Source: Eubacteriaceae bacterium (GTDB lineage: Bacteria > Bacillota > Clostridia > Lachnospirales > Lachnospiraceae). Taken from it: 64,000 nucleotides of DNA. The notes under the pieces are model-generated. The model was given only the letters and a program-made list of their open reading frames with translations, ran no database searches and had not been told where the DNA came from. Below, one piece after another: positions 26,826 to 36,758 of the stretch. The translations under genes were made by a program, and so were the position numbers. The stretch is from assembly GCA_902362455.1 (NCBI GenBank), contig CABIWJ010000006.1, positions 63,495 through 127,494 on the forward strand. The letters are read 5' to 3'. Each line of letters starts with the position of its first letter. Positions within the stretch are counted from its first letter, which is position 1.

Positions 26826-27869
26826 ATGTCTGAGATTTTAATAGAGAATTTATATAAAACCTTTAAGACAAAAGGCGGGGAAGTACATGCTTTAAATGAT
26901 GTAAGTCTTTCTATAGAAGCAGGAGAAATCTTTGGAATAATCGGAATGTCCGGTGCAGGAAAAAGTACACTTGTCCGATGTATGAATTATTTGGAACGTC
27001 CAACTAAAGGAACAGTTAAAGTCCAGGGACAGGAATTATCTTCTTTATCAGGCCGACAGCTTAGAAAGAAAAGAGAAAACATTGGAATGATTTTCCAACA
27101 TTTTAATCTTTTAATGCAGAAAACAGTAATTGACAACATTTGTTTTCCTTTATATATACAAGGCACTTCTAAGAAAGCAGCGAAAAAAAGAGCAGAAGAA
27201 CTTCTTGATATAGTAGGACTTTCAGAAAAGGCTAAAGCATATCCGGCACAGCTTTCAGGAGGACAGAAGCAGAGAGTTGCAATTGCAAGAGCATTAGCGA
27301 CTAATCCGAAGATACTTCTTTGTGATGAGGCAACAAGTGCATTAGACCCACAGACAACATCTTCTATATTAGAATTGCTTAAGAAGATTAATAAAGAATT
27401 TGGAATAACAATAATAATCATTACGCATCAGATGTCAGTTGTCAGAGAGATATGTACTAAATTGGCAATTATGAAACAGGGAGTAATCGTAGAGCAGGGC
27501 GATACGGTTGAAATATTCAATCATCCTAAGTCCGATGTTGCTAAAGAACTTCTGAGCACAGACAGTGATTGCTTATCAGATAAAGAAAGTTATGATGTGG
27601 TAGACAGCATACAGAATGGAACAAGAGTAAGAATTGTTTATTCGGAAAATTCGGCATTTGAGCCTGTAATTGCAAATATGATTCTTAAATTCAATGAACC
27701 AGTCAATATTCTAAAAGCATCAACTAAAAATGTTGGTGGTGTGGCAAAAGGTGAAATGATTCTTGAATTTCAGAAGAATTTCACAAGACTTTCAGAGATA
27801 CAGGAATATCTGAAAGAACGAAATATAGAATTAGAAGTCATTGACGAAAAGTGGAAGGAGGGTGCTTAA
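26826..27869 (+). CDS. metN: Methionine ABC transporter ATP-binding protein
   Basis: This 347-residue ATPase of the D/L-methionine importer has Walker A GMSGAGKST, LSGGQKQRVAIARAL, Walker B ILLCDEATSALDP and switch ITHQMSVVREIC. After the ATPase domain a C-terminal NIL domain (about residues 265-340) is present, which in MetN binds methionine and gives trans-inhibition of transport. TGGAGG lies eight bases before the ATG. The permease gene starts one base after its stop. Confidence 0.95.
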   Translation: MSEILIENLYKTFKTKGGEVHALNDVSLSIEAGEIFGIIGMSGAGKSTLVRCMNYLERPTKGTVKVQGQELSSLSGRQLRKKRENIGMIFQHFNLLMQKTVIDNICFPLYIQGTSKKAAKKRAEELLDIVGLSEKAKAYPAQLSGGQKQRVAIARALATNPKILLCDEATSALDPQTTSSILELLKKINKEFGITIIIITHQMSVVREICTKLAIMKQGVIVEQGDTVEIFNHPKSDVAKELLSTDSDCLSDKESYDVVDSIQNGTRVRIVYSENSAFEPVIANMILKFNEPVNILKASTKNVGGVAKGEMILEFQKNFTRLSEIQEYLKERNIELEVIDEKWKEGA

Positions 27870-27870
27870 G

Positions 27871-28530
27871 ATGTTTACTCCGGAAGTTATAGAAATGATA
27901 AAACAAGGAATTTATGAAACACTTTATATGACATTAGTTTCTACATTCTTTGGATATCTGATTGGTTTACCAATGGGCGTGTTACTATGTGTAACAGGCA
28001 AGGATGGATTAAAACCGAATGCAGTAATATACAAAGTATTAGATATAATTGCTAACATCGTAAGAAGTATTCCGTTCTTAATTCTGTTAATATTACTGAT
28101 ACCATTTACAAGACTTTTATTAGGACAAAGTTATGGTTCAACAGCTACAATAGTTCCGCTTGTAGCCGCAGCTATTCCGTTTATAGCCAGAATGGTTGAA
28201 TCTTCATTAAAAGAAGTAGATGCAGGTGTTATAGAAGCAGCAAGATCTATGGGTGCTTCAACATTCAGAATTATAGTAAAAGTGCTTTTAGTAGAAGCAA
28301 GAACATCTATTATTACAGGCGCAACGATAGCAATCGGTACAATACTTGGATACTCAGCTATGGCAGGAACTGTGGGTGGTGGCGGACTTGGAGATATCGC
28401 AGTAAGATATGGTTATTACAGATATCAGACAGACATTATGATTGTTACAGTAGTATTACTTGTAGTATTAGTTCAGATATTCCAGTCAATCGGAATGTTA
28501 ATAGCAAATCGCCTTGATAAACGTAAATAA
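27871..28530 (+). CDS. metI: Methionine ABC transporter permease
   Basis: This 219-residue permease has five predicted membrane helices and the EAA loop motif EAARSMGASTFRIIVKVLL that docks on MetN. The ATG at 27871 follows AAGGAGGGTGCTTAAG; an in-frame ATG at 27841 inside metN lacks a ribosome site and is rejected. It forms the membrane channel of the methionine importer with MetN and MetQ. Confidence 0.94.
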   Translation: MFTPEVIEMIKQGIYETLYMTLVSTFFGYLIGLPMGVLLCVTGKDGLKPNAVIYKVLDIIANIVRSIPFLILLILLIPFTRLLLGQSYGSTATIVPLVAAAIPFIARMVESSLKEVDAGVIEAARSMGASTFRIIVKVLLVEARTSIITGATIAIGTILGYSAMAGTVGGGGLGDIAVRYGYYRYQTDIMIVTVVLLVVLVQIFQSIGMLIANRLDKRK

Positions 28531-28680
28531 TTAGATGATAAATACAAAGCAGAACTTTAATAAAATAAAGTCAGACATAACCTAGAAATATAATTTATTA
28601 CAATTAGCAGTTTAATAGTTTATAAGACTTATTTGATAAGTCTTTATATAAAATAAATAGAGAAAGAAGAGGACAAGAAT

Positions 28681-29505
28681 ATGAGAAAGACATTTAAGAA
28701 AATTTTAGCAGTAACATTAACAGGTGTAATATTAGCAAGCTCATTAACAGGCTGCGGAAAATCTAAGAAAGATGATAAAACAATTAAAATCGCAGCATCA
28801 GCAACACCACATGCTGAAATATTAGAGAAAGCTAAACCATTATTAGAGAAGAAGGGATACAAATTAGAGATTAAAGTATTCGATGATTATGTTCAACCAA
28901 ACCAGGTTGTAGAGAGTGGGGAATTTGATGCAAATTACTTCCAGCACATTCCATATTTAGAATCATTTAATAAAGAAAAAGGTACACACCTTGTAAATGC
29001 AGGCGGAATACATTATGAGCCATTTGGAATCTATCCGGGTAAGAAGAAATCTTTAGATGATATAGCAAAAGGTGATTCAATCGCAGTTCCTAATGATACG
29101 ACAAATGAAGCAAGAGCATTACAGTTATTACAGGATAACGGAATTATCAAGTTAAAAGATGGTGTAGGCCTTGAAGCGACAGTTAATGATATTGTTGATA
29201 ACCCATATGATGTTAAAATTGTAGAGCTTGAAGCTGCACAGGTAGCAAGAGTTGTTGATGAAACAGCATTTGTTGTGTTGAATGGTAACTATGCACTTCA
29301 GGCAGGCTTTTCAGTAGGAAAAGATTCAATTGCAAGTGAAAAAGCAGATTCAGAAGCAGCACAGACATATGTAAATATAATAGCAGTTAAAGAAGGCAAT
29401 GAAAATAAAGATTCTATCAAAGCATTAGTTGAAGTATTAAAATCAGATGAAATCAAAGAATACATCAATGAAACATACGATGGAGCAGTAGTTCCATTTG
29501 AATAA
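28681..29505 (+). CDS. metQ: Methionine-binding lipoprotein
   Basis: This 274-residue NlpA/MetQ-family lipoprotein has signal peptide and lipobox SLTGC at about residue 25, then KIAASATPHAEILE, GEFDANYFQHIPYLE and IAVPNDTTNEARALQLL, all characteristic of methionine-binding proteins. It captures methionine outside the membrane and passes it to MetI. It lies 150 bases after metI in the same operon, with AGAAGAGGA before the ATG. Confidence 0.94.
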   Translation: MRKTFKKILAVTLTGVILASSLTGCGKSKKDDKTIKIAASATPHAEILEKAKPLLEKKGYKLEIKVFDDYVQPNQVVESGEFDANYFQHIPYLESFNKEKGTHLVNAGGIHYEPFGIYPGKKKSLDDIAKGDSIAVPNDTTNEARALQLLQDNGIIKLKDGVGLEATVNDIVDNPYDVKIVELEAAQVARVVDETAFVVLNGNYALQAGFSVGKDSIASEKADSEAAQTYVNIIAVKEGNENKDSIKALVEVLKSDEIKEYINETYDGAVVPFE

Positions 29506-29566
29506 AAATAGAGATTACAAACATAAATATTAAAAAACAGGGTATCAAAAGGTGTGTAGCACCTCG

Positions 29567-29618
29567 CACACATAAAAATATCCGGAGACAGATCTGCCTC
29601 TGGATATTTTTATGTGTG
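29567..29618. terminator. Long convergent terminator hairpin
   Basis: A stem of about 20 bp with one mismatch (CACACATAAAAATATCC with its complement) lies between converging metQ and the hydrolase gene. Internal A and T runs let it serve both strands. Confidence 0.75.
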
Positions 29619-29695
29619 GTAGTTCTTAGAGTGAATTTTGACACCATAATCATAGATGTACATCTTATTGTGCGTTGTTTTGAAGTTGAATTTTA

Positions 29696-30580
29696 TCAGT
29701 ATTTTCTTAGAAAATTCACCATTTTTTCAATAGTCGCTGTACTCTCATCTAAGAAAGGATAGAAAACGCTAAAGGCATGTGTTAGTTTTGAATCCTCAGA
29801 AAAATTCAATAACTTATGTGGAACATTATATTTAGTAAGGACTTTTTCGTAATCTAATGTATAGTGTGAAAGATTGTCATTAGTACTTGTTACCAGAAAA
29901 CAAGGTGGCAATGAAGTTACTATATCCTTGTGTTCTGGATTAACATATTTGGCAAAATTTCCTTTTTTATAATTCTTACCAAAGACATATTTAGGTAAGA
30001 ACAAGCCTATCTGGTCAAAACGTGTTGTATAAAACATACCACTTATAAGACCAAGAGCATTGATTTTAAGATGAGATGGTTCTACATTTGCCGCATTAGC
30101 AACGTTCTCGCAATTATCAACAGCAGTATGATATGTAAGCAGACATGCACCACCACTGTCGCCGACAGCATAAATATGTTCAGTATCGCCATTGTATAGT
30201 GCTATGTTATCGGATATGAAATTCATTGCCATAGTGATATCTGATAATTGTTCATAAATCATACAATCGGGGACAAGACGATATTCAACACTAAATACCA
30301 GGAAACCCATTGAACTAAGTCTTGCACAGAAGAATCTGTTAAATTCCTTATTTCCCATAATAAGTCCTCCACCATGGATATTAACAATTACAGGGAGAAT
30401 GGCATTTTCCATATCTTTTGGACGAAATATATCTAATCTATGTTCTTTGAGCCCATCATTTGAATAAGAAATGTCTTTATATTCAAGTATGTTGTCCGGA
30501 AAGTTAAATTCTAAGTCTCTTTTATCAGCCTGCTTTTCGAATTTCTCACGTTGTTTATAGAAAATACTTTTAATACTCAT
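29696..30580 (-). CDS. Alpha/beta hydrolase (HSL-type esterase)
   Basis: This 294-residue cytoplasmic protein has VNIHGGGLIMGNKEFN (oxyanion-hole HGGG of the hormone-sensitive-lipase family), VEYRLVPD, and the nucleophile elbow GDSGGACLL containing the catalytic serine. A late THAFSVFYP provides the histidine. It would hydrolyse small acyl esters. I start it at the ATG complementary to 30578-30580, preceded by GAGGTAATT; an upstream in-frame ATG at 30640 has no such site. Confidence 0.85.
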   Translation of the reverse strand: MSIKSIFYKQREKFEKQADKRDLEFNFPDNILEYKDISYSNDGLKEHRLDIFRPKDMENAILPVIVNIHGGGLIMGNKEFNRFFCARLSSMGFLVFSVEYRLVPDCMIYEQLSDITMAMNFISDNIALYNGDTEHIYAVGDSGGACLLTYHTAVDNCENVANAANVEPSHLKINALGLISGMFYTTRFDQIGLFLPKYVFGKNYKKGNFAKYVNPEHKDIVTSLPPCFLVTSTNDNLSHYTLDYEKVLTKYNVPHKLLNFSEDSKLTHAFSVFYPFLDESTATIEKMVNFLRKY

Positions 30581-30907
30581 AATTACCTCATTTCTTTTGT
30601 ATGTTATTTTAATTCGGCTTTTTTGATTATTTGAGTTCATTCAATGCTTATATATAAAAAGCTCTGAATTATAGAATAAGAATACCATTTATAATAAAAA
30701 CATACAAGAACTTAAAAATAATTATGTATGTAAAAATTCATTAAAGAGAGTGATGACGACTATTTCAAATTCTTTACAACAGAGCTTGAGGATACATATA
30801 GGGATTAATACTATATAGAAGATGATAAATTTTGTACAAATCTGCCTTTGAAATGTATTGTTAAATAGTGATACAATTAACATAGTATCTATTTACAGTT
30901 GAAAGAT
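30581..30907. other. Divergent intergenic region
   Basis: This AT-rich gap separates the divergent hydrolase and small-protein genes. It contains a 22-codon frame at about 30752 (beginning MTTISNSLQQSL) with a purine-rich stretch before it, which I do not trust as a gene. A promoter candidate toward the right is TTGAAA 30848-30853 with TACAAT 30872-30877 (18-base spacing). Confidence 0.4.
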
Positions 30908-31141
30908 ATGATTTATGAGGAAAATTTATATATTGAAGATGATAACGGCGAATTTGATGCGATTTTCGAAATAGATGAAGAGGGTGTATATCTATGCGAT
31001 GAGTTAAGTAGTGTAGATATACGAATAGAATATGATGATGAGGGACACGTAGAAGAAATATATAGCAAACAGTATTTAGAGGGCAGATATGGTGCGGACC
31101 CATATCTTAAGAGAATAGTAAATTGGGAGATTAAAGAGTGA
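30899..31141 (+). CDS. Small acidic hypothetical protein
   Basis: This protein of 77-80 residues is strongly acidic and lacks cysteine clusters or membrane segments (IYEENLYIEDDNGEFDAIFEIDEEGVY near the start in two pieces, ending YLKRIVNWEIKE). Translation may start at TTG 30899 or ATG 30908. It overlaps the next gene in a GTGA junction, so the two are translationally coupled. Family not recognised. A small acidic protein paired with a small helical one could be an immunity or antitoxin pair, but nothing else supports that. Confidence 0.55.
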   Translation: MKDMIYEENLYIEDDNGEFDAIFEIDEEGVYLCDELSSVDIRIEYDDEGHVEEIYSKQYLEGRYGADPYLKRIVNWEIKE

Positions 31142-31370
31142 GTTTAAAGCCGAAGAAGAAAAGTGATATTAAGAATTTTGAATATTCGAAGGTTAGAGAG
31201 GACTTGTTCGATATGTTAATGGAATTAGGCTCACTAGAGTATGCCAAAAGACGTGCAAAAGAATATATGATGAATATGTATCAGCGAAAATATATGCACC
31301 GTCTGCTATGGTTTCAGCTACGGGAATGTTTGAGTTAGTAGAAGAATTAGAGAAATATTTAGAGAAATAA
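31138..31370 (+). pseudogene. Frameshifted small hypothetical gene
   Basis: The frame starting at GTG 31138 reads SLKPKKKSDIKNFEY...GSLEYAKRRAKEY and then runs out of register to a stop at 31338. Shifting frame after the AAAGAATATATGATG stretch (about 31258-31273) restores a sensible C-terminus, YDEYVSAKIYAPSAMVSATG and so on, ending LEKYLEK at 31370. An extra AT dinucleotide in a TATATAT run explains the break. It may be a real mutation, phase variation or a sequencing error. Family unknown. Confidence 0.6.
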
Positions 31371-31426
31371 ATTTATTAGAATATATTATTGGAGTATGCA
31401 AGAAGAGAATTTCAACTCAGATTTTA

Positions 31427-31468
31427 AGACATATAGAAGAGCTTAAAGTTTTTCTATATGTCTTTTTT
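31427..31468 (+). terminator. Terminator after the small-gene pair
   Basis: AGACATATAGAA and TTCTATATGTCT form a perfect 12-bp stem followed by TTTTT. The remaining sequence to 31755 is AT-rich, with an imperfect TATACAAA/TTTGTATA inverted repeat near 31493-31545 and no convincing gene. Confidence 0.85.
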
Positions 31469-31755
31469 AGATAAAAAATTCCATTGCAATTTATATACAA
31501 AAACGCTCTGAGAGAATATGCACGTATTTGTATACAAAATGTCATATAGAGCTACACAAAAGTGGCGTAGCGTATGTCTTACAATATTCTTTCTCAAAGT
31601 TGTGTAAAATATCTCAAAAATCGCGAAAAAAATAAAAAAGAGACATTTGTAACATTAAAATTATCAGGAAAATAAAATATAATATCTCAAAACAGTTCAC
31701 AAAATTACATAATATGAACTTATCGGAACGTTAAAAGTGAAGATTGGAGATGCCT

Positions 31756-33075
31756 ATGAATAATGCTAGTTACAAGTTAAGAAAAAAAATTATAAGTGTA
31801 TTGATAGTTAATATTGCAGTAGTGATGTTAATGTCAGGATGTGGAGAAAATAAGAGTAATAAAGGAGCAGGTAATAGGGGTAAAAACAGGGTTAGCAATC
31901 TGACAAAAGATTCAAATAAAGATAATAAATCTTCAGATACAGATATAGATTCGAATGACAACGACACAGATAATAGTGATAAAGATACAGGTAACAGTGG
32001 TACGAATAAAAAAGGTACTGATAATATGGATTCTAAAACAGATACCGAGCCTGTTAATATTGAGCAGGAATTATTGAAACAACGTGGAATCGATTTTGAT
32101 AAGTCAGATTATCCTACATTTACAGGGGGAGAGGGAATCGTTGATACCAATTCTGTTTTTGGAAGTTCAGCATTCTATAAGTATACAAATTCTAATTACA
32201 ATATGATTTCAGATGGCAAGATTTATGAAGTGAATCTAGAGGCGAAGCTGTCAAATGGGCAAAATTGCAGATTAGTAGGAACACTTCCGGAAGATGGCGA
32301 AATTATAAGCAGTAAATTAGAATATGATGGTCAGGGTTTAGAAGTGGAGTATAGGAATCATCATAATTATAAATTAACCTCGACTTCAGCAGCAGGTCCA
32401 TTTACGACAAAACAGATAGATACAGCCCAATATCCTATGTTTGCAAAAGTATATAGGTATCAGTCAGATGGCAAAACACTTGAAGATTGTACAGAAGCCT
32501 ATATGAACCTGGATAAATATTATCATGATACAACTCCTTATATTGTATTTATGAATGGAAAGATTAGTATGGTGGAACCAAAAAAAAATTTTTATGATGA
32601 AAATAGTGCAGGGAGAATATATTTTGATGGAGAATGGAGAGAATTTATCGGATATGACATAGATACGTCAGCTATGGGAAATGAGACACCGATAAGATTA
32701 TTTAACAGTAATATTGTCATGACGAATTGTGCGTTTTATGAAATTATATATGCCAGAAAACCTGTATTAACACCTGATAAAGATACATATAAGAATCAGG
32801 ATGGTTCGTATGCACAGTATCTTCCTTGTTATGGAAGTATGCATCATATGAAATTAAGAAAGATAGAACTTCTAAGTAATTATTATGAGGATGTGAGAAA
32901 TATATGTTCTGCGAGCGTAATCACGAAAGATTATAAAATACTTCCTATAGAAGAAATTATGGGAGACAGATATAGTTATGATGCATTTTTCTATGACTGG
33001 TCTATAGATGAAGCGGGTAATTATGAAAATCAAGATAATAATGTTAGTAATTATGGCAATGGAGGTGTTAATTAA
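31756..33075 (+). CDS. Putative lipoprotein of the exported-protease operon
   Basis: This 439-residue protein has an N-terminal signal peptide with lipobox VMLMSGC, a low-complexity linker rich in Asn, Asp, Ser, Thr and Lys (about residues 30-100) and a soluble external domain of about 330 residues that I do not recognise. Start ATG 31756 has TTGGAG six bases upstream; ATG 31744 in frame overlaps that site. Its stop overlaps the ATG of the M4 protease gene (TAATG), so the two are tightly coupled. Function unknown; perhaps a substrate, inhibitor or chaperone of the protease. Confidence 0.7.
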   Translation: MNNASYKLRKKIISVLIVNIAVVMLMSGCGENKSNKGAGNRGKNRVSNLTKDSNKDNKSSDTDIDSNDNDTDNSDKDTGNSGTNKKGTDNMDSKTDTEPVNIEQELLKQRGIDFDKSDYPTFTGGEGIVDTNSVFGSSAFYKYTNSNYNMISDGKIYEVNLEAKLSNGQNCRLVGTLPEDGEIISSKLEYDGQGLEVEYRNHHNYKLTSTSAAGPFTTKQIDTAQYPMFAKVYRYQSDGKTLEDCTEAYMNLDKYYHDTTPYIVFMNGKISMVEPKKNFYDENSAGRIYFDGEWREFIGYDIDTSAMGNETPIRLFNSNIVMTNCAFYEIIYARKPVLTPDKDTYKNQDGSYAQYLPCYGSMHHMKLRKIELLSNYYEDVRNICSASVITKDYKILPIEEIMGDRYSYDAFFYDWSIDEAGNYENQDNNVSNYGNGGVN

Positions 33076-35147
33076 TGAAGAAGAGAGTTCTAGCTATAGT
33101 AATGTCTGTAATGCTTATATTGCTAGCAGGATGTGAAGATAAAGAATATCCCAAACATACATTGAGTACAGAAGAGACTAAGCATACAGTAGATAAGCAA
33201 TATAATGATACTGTACAGCTTACCGAGACAGATATTCAGAAAATGAATGATAATAAGGCAGTATTTGTATATAGTGACGAGAATTATGTTACTACGTTAG
33301 TTGGCAAATACTATGATGAGAAAATAAATGACTACGAAGATGCAGTTGAATCATTAAACGGAGTGGCTTCATTAATTGGATTGTCAGCGGGTTCTGAATT
33401 CTTCTGCGTATTTGGTGAGCAGGATAGTAAAGGATATACATATTATACATTTCAACAGAAATACGGTGGACTTACATTACAATATGCAACCTTAAAAGTT
33501 ATTGTTGACCCGGAGGGATATGCGGCGGGATTGTCGTGTTCATTTACACCGGATGTGGGTATTGCAGAAGAAAAGACATTTATAAGTGCAGCGCAGGCGG
33601 AAAGTATAGTTAAGAAGCAATATCCTGATATAGATTTTAAATATTATACAGACTATACGCAGAAGTCAGCAGTTACATTTAACACCAGAACAGTTGAATG
33701 TATGGTTGTATATACATCTAATCCTGAACAATCAGTTTCATTTGACATGCCATATATTGAACATTTTGTAACATATGCAGGCGAATATCTGACATCGGTT
33801 CCAACTTCCTCGATAGGTTCGGCAATAGATGATGCATACAAGACAGAGGATTATTTTAAGAATCTTCAGGCTGGTACCTATACAGGAAAGGTTAAGTTAT
33901 ATGATGGAAGTTCCTTAGAAATCACAGTACCTACAGCATATAATTCGCAGGACGGTAAATATTATCTGGCGGATATTGACAGAAAAATTATGGTATCGGA
34001 TTATGCTGCATTTAATTATGACAATGGCAGATTAGATTTCATAACATCAGATGATAACAACGGTTGGGATGATAATTATCTGATAACATATTATAACTAC
34101 ATTCGTGCTTATGATTATTATGCTGATATGAATATTAGGTCAATAGATGGTTTTGAAACCCCTATACTTATTACTGTAAATATGTGTAATGAGAAAGGCG
34201 AGGCTGAGAATAATGCGTGCTTTTATGGTGTGAATAATGGCTGGGCGTGTTTTGGAAGTAGTCAGGCAAACAGATATGGAGAGGCACTTGACGTAGTAGG
34301 TCATGAGTATACCCATGGAGTAACCAGAAGTTCTATGCAGGGAACTAAATATGCAAATGAGACGGGTGCAATTAACGAAGCATACAGTGATATTATGGGA
34401 AATATAATGGAAATGCGAGCAAATGCAACAACTGACGGTTCTTGGAAATTAGCCGAGAACAGTGGAGAAACACTACGTTCTATGAGTAATCCTAATCTGT
34501 ATAAACAGCCTGCATATGTGGGTGATGAGTATTATGGTGCAAATGTAATTACACCACATCAATATAATGATAACGGAAGTGTGCATCAGAACAATTCATT
34601 ATTATCGCATATTGCATACCGGTTATATAAAGATGGAATGAGTCTTTCAGATGAGAGTAAATTATGGTACACATCGATAGAATTAATTACACCGCTTTCA
34701 GATTATGATGATGTCTATGCGTGCTTATTATTTAGTGCCAAGATAAATGGTTTAGATAAGTATTCTGATAAAATTACTGAATTATTTGAGGCAGCAGGTC
34801 TGTTAGGTGACAGAAACAGTAATGCATATGATACAAAGAAATCAGGTTGTGGCAGACTCGAAATTAAAGTATCAGATGAACTTGCACAGGGTTGTGATTT
34901 CGTTGGAGTATATTCGGTTGCAAGTGATGGAAGTCTTACATATGAAAGTTCAGTATGTCCTGATGTAAATGGAAGAATTTCCGTATTAATTCCTGCTGGG
35001 CGATATGCATTTATATATGGACATGTGACAGAGGAGGGCGTACAGAATTACGGATATCAGAGGTCAGGCTGGGCTTCGGGAACAGATTATCTGGTTGCTG
35101 TTGAAATAGAAAATGGTAAAACAACAAATTTAGATGATGTAAGTTAG
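33075..35147 (+). CDS. M4 (thermolysin-like) metalloprotease lipoprotein
   Basis: This 690-residue exported protease has a lipobox LLAGC near residue 19, so it is predicted to be tethered to the outer face of the membrane. A propeptide region of about 230 residues precedes the catalytic domain. Zinc site HEYTH has H410, E411 and H414; the third ligand lies in GAINEAYSD (E435); the second catalytic histidine is in NGSVHQNNSLLSH. About 90 residues after the catalytic domain form a beta-rich tail. M4 enzymes are normally secreted; the lipid anchor and the operon of exported partners are notable. The ATG overlaps the previous stop and GGAGG lies upstream. Confidence 0.88.
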   Translation: MKKRVLAIVMSVMLILLAGCEDKEYPKHTLSTEETKHTVDKQYNDTVQLTETDIQKMNDNKAVFVYSDENYVTTLVGKYYDEKINDYEDAVESLNGVASLIGLSAGSEFFCVFGEQDSKGYTYYTFQQKYGGLTLQYATLKVIVDPEGYAAGLSCSFTPDVGIAEEKTFISAAQAESIVKKQYPDIDFKYYTDYTQKSAVTFNTRTVECMVVYTSNPEQSVSFDMPYIEHFVTYAGEYLTSVPTSSIGSAIDDAYKTEDYFKNLQAGTYTGKVKLYDGSSLEITVPTAYNSQDGKYYLADIDRKIMVSDYAAFNYDNGRLDFITSDDNNGWDDNYLITYYNYIRAYDYYADMNIRSIDGFETPILITVNMCNEKGEAENNACFYGVNNGWACFGSSQANRYGEALDVVGHEYTHGVTRSSMQGTKYANETGAINEAYSDIMGNIMEMRANATTDGSWKLAENSGETLRSMSNPNLYKQPAYVGDEYYGANVITPHQYNDNGSVHQNNSLLSHIAYRLYKDGMSLSDESKLWYTSIELITPLSDYDDVYACLLFSAKINGLDKYSDKITELFEAAGLLGDRNSNAYDTKKSGCGRLEIKVSDELAQGCDFVGVYSVASDGSLTYESSVCPDVNGRISVLIPAGRYAFIYGHVTEEGVQNYGYQRSGWASGTDYLVAVEIENGKTTNLDDVS

Positions 35148-35160
35148 GAGGTGAAGGCAT

Positions 35161-36741
35161 TTGAAAAAGCATAAAAAACTAATATGGATATTAATAATAA
35201 TCTTCATAATTGTAGCAATAGCTACAGGTGTTACGATATTTTGCTTAGTGACATTTAATGAGAGAGATTTCGTGATTAACAGCAAGAATACCAGTAATGA
35301 GGATATAAATATTTCTGATGATACTAAAGTATATGGGAATGCTGATGATAATTATTCATTTGTATATAATGCAGAGGCTGAGTTAGTCGAAGATAATTCG
35401 AACATTTACCTGTACACAGTTGAAGAGGGCGAACCACCATATATTATGATTTATTATTCCAAGGGCAAGATAAAGCCTGAGAAATATTTTAGGGATTATA
35501 AGAAAATGGTGAAAAAGTCATATAAGAAAGCTTCATTTAAGAAGATTTCACAGGTACATATTGGAGATAAGACACTTTATATGTTAAGAGCCGAGATAAA
35601 AAGTGAGGGTTCAACATATGTAATCGACAGATATATAGAGATATATAAGAATTGCAGTGTTCAATACACGATTAAGAGTAACCATACAGGAAGTGAGGAC
35701 GAAGTCTTAGCTGGCATCATAAAGAGCTTCTGTTTTGACAGCAAAGCATATTCTAACCGAAATAATAGTGGTAATAATGATAGCAATAATACATCAGATA
35801 CCCTAGAATATAAAGATTTCAGTTCCATTTCTAATGATAAAATAGGTATCTCAATGTCTGTCCCTGCGGATTTGCAAATGCAGGAGATACCAATAGGTCT
35901 ATACGGCCAGAGCGACAATATTATTCTGTTTGCTTCATATCAGAACAGCGATGCTACGGGGGCTGCCATATATGATGCAGATGATTTTGTAAACAGGATA
36001 GCAGAAGTAGATGGACTGCTGCAAAGCCAATTAGGTGTAGACAAAGTCACAATAAATAATGGTTCAGAAGAACAACTTGGCAATTATCTGGCTTATGGAT
36101 TTCCTATACAGATTGAAACTGATGGATTTAAGGGAAGTGGAAAGCTATATCTGATAAATGGTTCAAAGAATAGTTCAAATGCAGGCTGTTATATTTTATA
36201 TTATGCAGTTTCTAATGAAGATAAATATACAAAGGCAGCCGAGCAGTGCATAAGCAGTTTCAGTATAGACAGTGAGCCACAGGATATGCCGTCATATCAG
36301 AAATATTCAGATACAACTAATAAGATATCATTCTTATATAGAACAGGAATCACAGATAAAAAACCTGAGGATATGGGTGGCATTATTCGATTGGAATTGT
36401 CAGATGATTCATTTATTATGGTGGAAATAACTAATACCAGTACTGAGAGCGTTAATTCAGCCGATGATTATATGCAGCAGTTCGTAAAACTTCTGAAAGA
36501 AGACAATTCTGATATCAAGTATACAGTCAGCGAGATATCCAGGGCTGACAGTGGCAGGTATGATTTTAAAACAGTCGATATCTCATATAATTATGAAGGC
36601 AAGGACAGAGTTCTTTCATTAAGTTGTGCAGATGGTTCTAACGGAGTTATATATAGAATCTATTATTCTGGAATAACTGATGAAGCAGAGAAACTTAAAA
36701 CATTATATAGTGATATTCTATGGTCGTTTAGAGCTGGCTAA
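35161..36741 (+). CDS. Membrane-anchored protein with three similar external domains
   Basis: This 526-residue protein has one N-terminal membrane helix (about residues 8-30) and no lipobox. The external part appears to hold three domains of similar layout, at about 60-195, 215-365 and 375-526. Each starts with a Y/F-S-hydrophobic strand and ends in a helix before a phrase such as IIKSFCFD, CISSFSID or DILWSFRA. They recall PsbP/DcrB-type domains, though I am unsure. Start is TTG 35161 after AGGAGGTGAAGGCAT. It belongs to the protease operon, 13 bases after the M4 gene. Role unknown. Confidence 0.6.
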   Translation: MKKHKKLIWILIIIFIIVAIATGVTIFCLVTFNERDFVINSKNTSNEDINISDDTKVYGNADDNYSFVYNAEAELVEDNSNIYLYTVEEGEPPYIMIYYSKGKIKPEKYFRDYKKMVKKSYKKASFKKISQVHIGDKTLYMLRAEIKSEGSTYVIDRYIEIYKNCSVQYTIKSNHTGSEDEVLAGIIKSFCFDSKAYSNRNNSGNNDSNNTSDTLEYKDFSSISNDKIGISMSVPADLQMQEIPIGLYGQSDNIILFASYQNSDATGAAIYDADDFVNRIAEVDGLLQSQLGVDKVTINNGSEEQLGNYLAYGFPIQIETDGFKGSGKLYLINGSKNSSNAGCYILYYAVSNEDKYTKAAEQCISSFSIDSEPQDMPSYQKYSDTTNKISFLYRTGITDKKPEDMGGIIRLELSDDSFIMVEITNTSTESVNSADDYMQQFVKLLKEDNSDIKYTVSEISRADSGRYDFKTVDISYNYEGKDRVLSLSCADGSNGVIYRIYYSGITDEAEKLKTLYSDILWSFRAG

Positions 36742-36758
36742 GAAGAATGGAGGTCAAT

